Assembly: GCF_002159765.1 (NCBI RefSeq)
Contig: NZ_NFJH01000013.1
Location: 1-46,685, forward strand
DNA: 46,685 nucleotides
From: Collinsella sp. An268
GTDB lineage: Bacteria; Actinomycetota; Coriobacteriia; Coriobacteriales; Coriobacteriaceae
Direction: 5' to 3'
Shown: piece after piece, positions 7,826 through 13,895 of the stretch
How the letters are laid out: each line of letters opens with the position of its first letter
Numbering within the stretch: position 1 is the first letter of the stretch
The notes under the pieces: generated by a model
The model's input: only the letters and a program-made list of their open reading frames with translations
What the model was told of the DNA's origin: nothing
Database searches by the model: none
Position numbers and translations under genes: made by a program

Positions 7826-8575
7826 TTGACTATGTGTACCGCTTTTCTTAATCCTGAGTCAGATGCTTTGACTTCTGAGTTCTTGCGTCTCTGTTCCGAG
7901 AATGCTCTGAGTATTTCTCCTGAGATTGCCGAGAGGTGCGTCCAGCACTTACTATTTGTTCTTGAGGTGAATAAGACTACCAATCTCACTCGTATTACTG
8001 ATCTTCATGAAGCCCTTGTGCTCCATCTCTTTGATTCTCTGACTCTTCTCTCTTATCTCTGTGCTGCACCTGAGGGACCTTGTCTTGATATGGGAACTGG
8101 TGCCGGTTTCCCTGGTATCCCTCTTTGTCTATGCTCCGATCGTCATTTCACTCTGTTGGATTCTGTTGGAAAAAAGGTCCGTGCGGTTTCATCTTTCATT
8201 GAGTCATTAGGGTTAGCGTCAAGATGCGAAGCCGTTCAGGATCGCGTTGAATCCTTCGCTGCTTCTCATCCGAGTTCTTATGCTGTTGTTACCGCTCGGG
8301 CTATGTCGTCGCTTCCTGTTCTCGTCGAGTATGCCGCACCCTTACTAGTCTCCGGGGGCTACTTACTCGTCAGCAAGGGTAATCCAACTCGTGATGAGCT
8401 TAATCATGGGAACCGCGCCGGAAAGATTTGTGGCATGCGTCTTGTCAAACAATCCTCTCTTGAGCTTCCGCTTGAATTAGGCCATCGAGAGATCCTTGTT
8501 TACGAGCGATATGCAAAACCACAAGTTGTTCTGCCTCGAGCAATTGGTGCTGCTAAGAAAGCGCCTCTCTGTTGA
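7826..8575 (+). CDS. rsmG: 16S rRNA (guanine-527-N7)-methyltransferase RsmG
   Basis: RsmG methylates G527 of 16S rRNA using S-adenosylmethionine. The SAM-binding motif LDMGTGAGFPGIPL and the following FTLLDSVGKKVRAVSSFIESLGL are characteristic, and YAVVTARAMSSLPVLVEYAAPLL is the conserved second half. The length is normal, with a short extra C-terminus. The start is uncertain: TTG at 7826 has GAGG at good spacing, while ATG at 7832 gives two residues less. The gene is AT-richer than most of the window. It lies next to parAB, as in many bacteria (gidB-parA-parB), but with an 855-base gap between. Confidence 0.94.
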   Translation: MTMCTAFLNPESDALTSEFLRLCSENALSISPEIAERCVQHLLFVLEVNKTTNLTRITDLHEALVLHLFDSLTLLSYLCAAPEGPCLDMGTGAGFPGIPLCLCSDRHFTLLDSVGKKVRAVSSFIESLGLASRCEAVQDRVESFAASHPSSYAVVTARAMSSLPVLVEYAAPLLVSGGYLLVSKGNPTRDELNHGNRAGKICGMRLVKQSSLELPLELGHREILVYERYAKPQVVLPRAIGAAKKAPLC

Positions 8576-8626
8576 TTACACTTCTGACGATGCAACATCT
8601 GTCTAACGTTCTTGCTTTATGACATG

Positions 8627-8669
8627 CCCTCAATCCTATGCTGCTCGCTCACGGATTGAGGGTTTCTGT
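8627..8669 (+). terminator. Terminator after rsmG
   Basis: CCCTCAATCC and GGATTGAGGG form a perfect 10-bp stem around a 16-base loop, followed by TTTCTGTTT. It ends rsmG transcription. Confidence 0.8.
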
Positions 8670-8961
8670 TTCTGTTCTATGTTCGTCTTTACAAGGCGTT
8701 GCTATGAAATCGACTCACATGACAGCGTGTAATCATCTTATTTGGTGGTGACTGTAAGGTTATATGTCTGAGGAGAGTATCTGTACTCCATAAATCTGTT
8801 TTCAACCTTGCGTTCGCTCAGTTACACAGTATGCTATGCCTTTTAGATTCGTAAACGCATCTACAGCTAACTATATTGCTTCCATTCCTTTTCGTCACTT
8901 AACTAAGCACGCCCTACGGTCCTACATAGGGTGTGTATATCACTAATTACCAATGTCACAG

Positions 8962-8977
8962 TGTTTCACGTGAAACA
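8962..8977. promoter_or_regulatory. parS site (perfect)
   Basis: TGTTTCACGTGAAACA is an exact 16-bp match to the conserved bacterial parS, the ParB nucleation site. Confidence 0.95.
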
Positions 8978-9039
8978 CTTTCATTCAGTGTTTTTCGTTT
9001 ATCGAATGCTAGGTAGGCTGATCAATTTGCTCAGGTCTA

Positions 9040-9055
9040 CTGTTCACGTGAAACA
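9040..9055. promoter_or_regulatory. parS-like site (imperfect)
   Basis: CTGTTCACGTGAAACA keeps the TTCACGTGAAACA part of parS. One T is missing from the left arm. Confidence 0.7.
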
Positions 9056-9322
9056 TATGCTCCGAAATGATTCTTAATGAGTTCGATCTGAGTCCCATTT
9101 CATTTTTGACCATCTAAATGATTTCTACAGCTGAATCACGCTGTTCTATTAGGAGGTACAAACTCGAGCTAGAATTGCTGTATTACTTCATCCCCATCAG
9201 ATACCACCGTCAATTTGAGAGTTTGTCGACAATTAGTATTCAATTCAATTTGATTAATTGAGATTCATAAATTGTCTTCGATACATATTCGTTCTCAATC
9301 TTCAATATATGGCTTGTCATTA

Positions 9323-9338
9323 TGTTTCACGTGAAACA
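9323..9338. promoter_or_regulatory. parS site (perfect)
   Basis: TGTTTCACGTGAAACA is an exact parS, extended on both sides (TTA/TAA) into a longer palindrome. Confidence 0.95.
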
Positions 9339-9368
9339 TAATGAGCCTATGAGTCGTTTCATGTTGGT

Positions 9369-9384
9369 TGTTTCACGTGAAACA
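9369..9384. promoter_or_regulatory. parS site (perfect), parA-proximal
   Basis: TGTTTCACGTGAAACA is an exact parS about 47 bases before parA, so ParB loading here could also autoregulate the parAB promoter. Confidence 0.95.
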
Positions 9385-9430
9385 TGCCTCATGTTGCATC
9401 AAACACGCTTAAAATAGACAAGGAGGCAGT

Positions 9431-10231
9431 GTGGGGTTTAGAGATACAAAGCGTTCGAAGAGCGCGAAGCCGACACGTGTGATAGCAATAATCAATCAAA
9501 AAGGCGGTGTTGGAAAGTCAACGACTGCAGTGAATCTAGCGGCTGCGCTTGGCGAGAACAATAAGAAGGTCTTACTGGTTGATTTTGACCCGCAGGGAAA
9601 CAGTACCAGTGGATTTGGTATTGAAAAAGAAGAATTAAGCCAGTGCATCTATGATGCTTTGCTTAACGATGTGCCGGTCGAAGACCTTATTCATGATACC
9701 GACAGTAAAAAGGTCTTTGTTGTGCCGGCTACCATACAGCTTGCGGGTGCAGAAATCGAGTTGGTCTCAGCGATGGCGCGCGAAACTCGATTAAAAGAGC
9801 TGCTAGCACCAGTACGTGATGAGTTCGATTTCATATTCATCGATTGCCCTCCTTCACTAGGTTTGCTCACCATCAATGCGCTAACGGCCGCAGACAGCGT
9901 ATTGATTCCCATTCAGTGCGAGTATTACGCACTTGAGGGCGTTACCAAGCTATTAGAGTCTATGAGAATGGTTAAGTCTCGCATCAATAAGGATCTGGAT
10001 ACCTTCGGTGTCCTTATGACTATGTATGACTCACGGACTTCGCTTTCAAACCAGGTGGTTGATGAGGTTCGAAACTATTTTGGCGATAAGACATTTAAGA
10101 CGTTGATTCCGCGTACCGTCAAACTATCTGAAGCCCCTTCGTTTGGTATGCCGGTAATTGAGTATGCTCCCAACAACAAGGGTGCAAAAGCATATCGAGA
10201 GTTAGCGAAAGAGGTGATGAAGCGTGCCTAG
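9431..10231 (+). CDS. parA: Chromosome-partitioning ATPase ParA (Soj)
   Basis: ParA is a Walker-type ATPase that moves ParB-parS complexes and helps separate replicated origins. The deviant Walker A KGGVGKSTTAVNLAAALG, the Walker B region FIFIDCPPSLGLLTINAL and the LLVDFDPQGNSTSGFG motif are all present. The length of 266 residues is typical. The GTG start at 9431 is supported by AGGAGG five bases upstream. It overlaps parB by 8 bases, giving translational coupling, and lies just downstream of the parS cluster. Confidence 0.97.
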   Translation: MGFRDTKRSKSAKPTRVIAIINQKGGVGKSTTAVNLAAALGENNKKVLLVDFDPQGNSTSGFGIEKEELSQCIYDALLNDVPVEDLIHDTDSKKVFVVPATIQLAGAEIELVSAMARETRLKELLAPVRDEFDFIFIDCPPSLGLLTINALTAADSVLIPIQCEYYALEGVTKLLESMRMVKSRINKDLDTFGVLMTMYDSRTSLSNQVVDEVRNYFGDKTFKTLIPRTVKLSEAPSFGMPVIEYAPNNKGAKAYRELAKEVMKRA

Positions 10232-11102
10232 TCCAAAAAAGAAGGCATTGGGTCGTGGTCTGAACGCGCTTGTTGGCGAGGCTCAGTATGAGACAGGTAA
10301 CAGCGGGTCTGAAACCAAACTCTCAATTGGAGATATCGTTCCAAACCCTAATCAGCCGCGAACTCATTTTAATGAAACCGAGCTGAATGAGCTGAGTGAA
10401 TCTATCAGAGAACATGGTGTCCTGCAGCCGCTGCTTGTACGTAAGAAGGGCAGTAAGTACGAGATCATCGCAGGAGAGCGTCGCTATCAGGCATCAAAGC
10501 TCGCTGACCTCACCGAAGTGCCTGTTATCATCAAGGATGTTGATGATCAGCAGATGATGGCTCTTGCTCTTATCGAGAACCTGCAGCGCTCGGATTTGAA
10601 TCCGCTTGAAGAAGCGAAGGGATATCGTCAGCTCATCGATGCGAGTGGCATGACGCAGGATGCTCTCTCCAAAGCTGTCTCCAAGTCCCGCTCTGCAATA
10701 ACAAACTCTCTGAGGCTTCTCGATCTACCCGAGCAGGTTCAGCAGCTTATATTTGATGGGCAGCTTACTGCAGGCCATGCAAGGGCTATCCTTGCAGTTC
10801 CGTATGAGGATGCGCGGATCAAGCTTGCTGAGCGGGTTGTCAAAGAGGGTTTGTCGGTACGTGCGACAGAACATCTTGCACCGTTGTTTTCTGTCGGAGA
10901 TACACCGAAAGCTCCTCGACCTGTTACCCCTCAGTCCTTTAAAAAAGCGGCTCGAGTGTTGCGCCAGCGGTTTAATACAAACGTACGCGTGAAGAGCACT
11001 CGAGGTAAGAATAAGATTGAGATCGAGTTCAAGGACGAGGACGAGCTGAAGAGGATTCTCTCTGAGATGATACTTACAGAAGGTGATTCGGATGAACAAT
11101 AA
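10224..11102 (+). CDS. parB: Chromosome-partitioning protein ParB (Spo0J)
   Basis: ParB is a CTP-dependent DNA clamp that loads at parS and spreads. Residues about 32-120 hold the CTPase domain, with NPNQPRTHFNETELNELSESI, GVLQPLLVR and GERRYQAS. The helix-turn-helix follows in MTQDALSKAVSKSRSAITNSLRLLDLP, then LTAGHARAIL and a C-terminal dimerisation region containing KIEIEFKDEDELKRIL. The length of 292 residues is normal. The GTG start overlaps the parA stop by 8 bases. Perfect parS sites nearby match its expected substrate. Confidence 0.97.
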   Translation: MPSPKKKALGRGLNALVGEAQYETGNSGSETKLSIGDIVPNPNQPRTHFNETELNELSESIREHGVLQPLLVRKKGSKYEIIAGERRYQASKLADLTEVPVIIKDVDDQQMMALALIENLQRSDLNPLEEAKGYRQLIDASGMTQDALSKAVSKSRSAITNSLRLLDLPEQVQQLIFDGQLTAGHARAILAVPYEDARIKLAERVVKEGLSVRATEHLAPLFSVGDTPKAPRPVTPQSFKKAARVLRQRFNTNVRVKSTRGKNKIEIEFKDEDELKRILSEMILTEGDSDEQ

Positions 11103-11349
11103 GGTTGTGACAGCTTTGATCTTCGGTGGCGCTGCGGTAGCTATTGGTTCGTTTGTAGGTTACAAGCTAGCAACTGACAAAGAGCTGCGTGAGTATCTGC
11201 TGCGCAACGTGCAGGATGCATTCAACATCTCGAAGCGTAAGGTCGCAGGTATGACAGAAGATGTTGCAATGCGTACGGCACGGATGACGAGAAACCCAAA
11301 GATTAATCAGGAGTGGGTCGAGAATCAGTGGGAGGCTATCGGGTTCTAG
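11092..11349 (+). CDS. Small single-TM protein downstream of parB, function unknown
   Basis: This 85-residue protein is not recognised. One transmembrane helix is evident at the N-terminus (VVTALIFGGAAVAIGSFVGYKLA), followed by a soluble, charged, helical tail (KELREYLLRNVQDAF, KRKVAGMTEDVAMRTARM). The general look resembles YtxH-type small membrane proteins, but I would not assign it. The ATG at 11092 overlaps the last codons of parB, so it is probably co-translated. A membrane-anchored partner for the ParAB system is a plausible idea, inferred from position only. An in-frame GTG at 11083 is an alternative start. Confidence 0.75.
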   Translation: MNNKVVTALIFGGAAVAIGSFVGYKLATDKELREYLLRNVQDAFNISKRKVAGMTEDVAMRTARMTRNPKINQEWVENQWEAIGF

Positions 11350-11564
11350 GACGGTTCAGCTGAGAATAGGCAATAATAAGGTACCTAACTGATATCTCAT
11401 TAGGGATGGGTCAGGCCAGACAGAGCAGCGGCTATAGGCCACAATGCACCAGGCGTTGCGTGTGCGGGTGGCACTCATTGAGATGGACGGTCTGTTGTCG
11501 ATCCGGATGATTTGATGCGGCAGGTACCCGAGCGCTTAAGAACTCGGTATCTTAACTCTTATGG

Positions 11565-11580
11565 TGTTTCACGTGAAGCG
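11565..11580. promoter_or_regulatory. parS-like site overlapping a terminator
   Basis: TGTTTCACGTGAAGCG matches parS at 14 of 16 positions. Its last five bases are also the 5' base of the terminator stem. Confidence 0.6.
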
Positions 11581-11612
11581 CCCGGAACCAAATGAATGGT
11601 TCCGGGCGCTTT
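11576..11612. terminator. Bidirectional terminator between parB operon and rlmN
   Basis: AAGCGCCCGGAACCA and TGGTTCCGGGCGCTT form a perfect 15-bp stem with a six-base loop, ending in TTTG on the plus strand. The T tract is short, but the position between convergent genes fits. Confidence 0.8.
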
Positions 11613-11656
11613 GTCGTACGCATGGAGCGTTGTGGGGGCGTTTCGCTCCCCTATCG

Positions 11657-12703
11657 CTAACGCGCGTTGATGATACGCTGCTTTAGCTGTCCGCAGGCCG
11701 CATCGATATCAGAGCCGCGAGAATTGCGGATAGTGGCTTCGATACCGCGTGAGGCGAGCATGTTCTGCAGCTTCTCGACCTTCTCAACCGGAGAGGGGCG
11801 GAACGGGCTGTCAGGGATGTAGTTGAGCTGAATAAGGTTCACATGACAGAGCGTTCCCTCGCAGAAGTCGCACAAGGTGAGCATCTCAGGGTTGGTGTCA
11901 TTGATGCCGTCGATCATGGCGTATTCGTACGTGGGACGGCGACCGGTCTTCTCGACATAGTCCTGCAGCGCCTCATGGAGACGGAGCAACGTGAACTTCT
12001 TGACGCCTGGCATAAGCTGGTTGCGCGTCGCCTGTACGGCGGAATGAAGCGAGATAGCGAGCGTAAACTGCTCGGGAAGTTTGGCAAAATCGCGAATCGC
12101 GGGGATGATGCCGCAGGTAGAGACGGTAAGGTGCCGGGCACCGATATTCAGGCCCTCAGGGCTGTTGAGCATGCGCAGCGCCTTGACGACCTCGTTGTAG
12201 TTGGCAAAGGGCTCGCCCTGTCCCATAAAGACGACGCTCGTGACGCGCTCGCCAAAATCACGACCGACATGGATGACCTGGTCGACGATCTCTTGCGCGG
12301 TAAGCGAGCGGGTGAGGCCGGCGAGGCCGGTTGCGCAGAAGGAGCAGCGCATGCCGCAGCCCGCCTGCGAGGAAACGCAGACGGCAAGTTTGCCGCGCGA
12401 GGGCATGCCGACGGTCTCCACAGCGACGCCATCGGTGAATTGCAGCAGGTATTTGCGCGAGCCGTCGCGTGAAACCTGCTTTGCGACCTCAACGGGAATG
12501 TTGAAGCTAAAGCGCTCGGCGAGCGATGCGCGGAGGGCTTTGGGAAGGTTGGTCATCTCGTCGAACGAGGTAGCCTGCTTCTCTCCGAGCCACTCGATGA
12601 GCTGCTTGGCGCGGAAAGCGGGTTGGCCGAGTTCGGCGACGAGTGAGCGCAGCTCCTCGTGTGTGAGCGAGCGGATGTCGCGCAAAGGCGCAGATTGTTC
12701 CAT
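11657..12703 (-). CDS. rlmN: 23S rRNA/tRNA (adenine-C2)-methyltransferase RlmN (radical SAM)
   Basis: RlmN methylates C2 of A2503 in 23S rRNA and A37 of some tRNAs by radical-SAM chemistry. The 4Fe-4S motif CGMRCSFCATG fits CxxxCxxC. VFMGQGEPFANYNEV, STCGIIPAIRDFA, LAISLHSAVQATRNQLMP and the C-terminal RNSRGSDIDAACGQL are family signatures, the last holding the catalytic cysteine. Starting at MEQSAPLRDIRSL (ATG at 12703, AAAGG seven bases upstream) gives 348 residues, the usual length. The frame stays open upstream over the divergent ddl promoter, but that part is not conserved and is rejected. The gene faces away from its neighbours and ends at a shared terminator. Confidence 0.96.
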   Translation of the reverse strand: MEQSAPLRDIRSLTHEELRSLVAELGQPAFRAKQLIEWLGEKQATSFDEMTNLPKALRASLAERFSFNIPVEVAKQVSRDGSRKYLLQFTDGVAVETVGMPSRGKLAVCVSSQAGCGMRCSFCATGLAGLTRSLTAQEIVDQVIHVGRDFGERVTSVVFMGQGEPFANYNEVVKALRMLNSPEGLNIGARHLTVSTCGIIPAIRDFAKLPEQFTLAISLHSAVQATRNQLMPGVKKFTLLRLHEALQDYVEKTGRRPTYEYAMIDGINDTNPEMLTLCDFCEGTLCHVNLIQLNYIPDSPFRPSPVEKVEKLQNMLASRGIEATIRNSRGSDIDAACGQLKQRIINAR

Positions 12704-12857
12704 AGCGAACCTTTCTGGTGGCCGCCGCCGTGCGATATGTGACGTTTTGAATGGGCGCGCCGGCGCGGCGGTGGTGGTTGAGCCTATAGAATAGGATACC
12801 GTGAGTGAGATAGGGCACCGAGAGCGATGCAAAAACATCGCGAAGGGAGCGGTCGCT

Positions 12858-13895
12858 ATGACAGAAAAGGCACGAGAGTCCATGCGTGTGGTCGTACTTG
12901 CGGGCGGTATTTCCGACGAGCGGGAGATTTCGCTCAACTCGGGCAAGAACGTGTGCGCAGCACTCACCGAGGCAGGCTTTGGCACGGTGGAGATGCTCGA
13001 CCCTGCAGCAGGGGATTTTATCGACCGGCTCCGCGGCGGTGCCTACGACGTCGCCTTCCCAGCACTCCACGGTAAGGGCGGCGAGGACGGTCAGATCCAG
13101 AGCGTGCTGGAGTTCTGCGGGGTCCCCTACACCGGTTCGGGTGTTATCGCGAGCGCCTGCGCGGCGGACAAGGCCGTCTCGAAGGCGCTGTATCAGCATG
13201 CGGGGATTCCCGTCGCGCGTGACATGGTGTTCGAGCGCGGGGAGGGCGTTGATGCGAAGGCCGTTGTGGCCGAGCTGGGGAGCGAGCTCTTCGTCAAGCC
13301 GGCCGTCAACGGGTCGAGCTACGGCGTCTCGTGCGTGCATAGCGCCGCCGAGCTTATGCCCGCCATCGAGCGTGCGGCCGAGCACGGCGGTAAGGTGCTC
13401 GTTGAGCAGCGTCTGGTGGGTACCGAAATCACGGTCGGCGTCTACGACGCACCGGATGCGCTTCGCGCCCTGCCGGTGGTGGAGATCCGCCAGCAGGAGA
13501 ACGCCGAGTTCTACGACCTCAACGTGAAGTACATCGATCCTGCCGAGGTGCACCGCATCCCCGCGCAGATCGCGCCGGAGGACTACGCGCGCGCCCAGGA
13601 GCTCGCCTGCCGCGCCCACGAAGCGCTCGGATGCACCGGGTTCTCACGGAGCGACTTTATCGTTACGTCGGAGGGGCCCGTTATTTTGGAGACCAACACC
13701 ACGCCGGGTATGACGGATACGTCGCTGTATCCGGACGAGGTGCGCCACGCCGGCCTCGCGTTTAGCGAGGTGTGTGCCCGCCTGATCGAGCTCGCGCTCG
13801 ACGGCACGCGCGCGCACCTTCTCTCGGACCCGCGTGTTCCGGCGGACCTCACGCCCTCGCGTTACCCGCAGCTCTGGGGGCAGGCGTGCCGATAA
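12858..13895 (+). CDS. ddl: D-alanine--D-alanine ligase
   Basis: Ddl makes the D-Ala-D-Ala dipeptide for peptidoglycan precursors, using ATP. The N-terminal VVLAGGISDEREISLNSG, FPALHGKGGEDGQIQSVLE, the Y-TGSGV segment and FVKPAVNGSSYGVS are conserved. The ATP-grasp end reads GFSRSDF and ILETNTTPGMT, with the Mg-binding Glu and Asn. The residue after the serine loop is YTGSG, typical of the D-Ala-D-Ala rather than the lactate form, but this is a judgement by eye. The ATG at 12858, with AGGGAG upstream, gives 345 residues. An in-frame GTG at 12801 would add 19 unconserved residues. Its stop overlaps the next start (TAATG). Confidence 0.95.
   Translation: MTEKARESMRVVVLAGGISDEREISLNSGKNVCAALTEAGFGTVEMLDPAAGDFIDRLRGGAYDVAFPALHGKGGEDGQIQSVLEFCGVPYTGSGVIASACAADKAVSKALYQHAGIPVARDMVFERGEGVDAKAVVAELGSELFVKPAVNGSSYGVSCVHSAAELMPAIERAAEHGGKVLVEQRLVGTEITVGVYDAPDALRALPVVEIRQQENAEFYDLNVKYIDPAEVHRIPAQIAPEDYARAQELACRAHEALGCTGFSRSDFIVTSEGPVILETNTTPGMTDTSLYPDEVRHAGLAFSEVCARLIELALDGTRAHLLSDPRVPADLTPSRYPQLWGQACR

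Larger units (their letters stand above)
8576..9430. other. Long AT-rich non-coding region with parS sites
   Basis: I see no credible gene in these 855 bases. The region starts with a terminator, is visibly AT-rich and holds four parS or parS-like sites. The last 200 bases before parA are especially AT-rich (e.g. 9230-9320) and contain short ATT/AAT inverted repeats. It looks like a centromere and promoter region for the parAB operon. Confidence 0.75.
11350..11656. other. Convergent intergenic region between the parB operon and rlmN
   Basis: These 307 bases lie between convergent genes. They contain a second copy of the composite motif seen before jag (TAAGGTACCTAA at 11377-11388, TATCTCATTAGGGA at 11393-11406), a parS-like site and a terminator. 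I see no gene. Confidence 0.7.

Noticed and set aside
8576-9430. tRNA or other stable RNA gene in the long AT-rich gap
   Set aside because: I could not find a T-loop GGTTCRANYCC with a matching acceptor stem here, nor elsewhere in the window.
12704-12985. N-terminal extension of rlmN in frame
   Set aside because: It crosses the divergent ddl start and is not RlmN-like. The ATG at 12703 has a good ribosome site.
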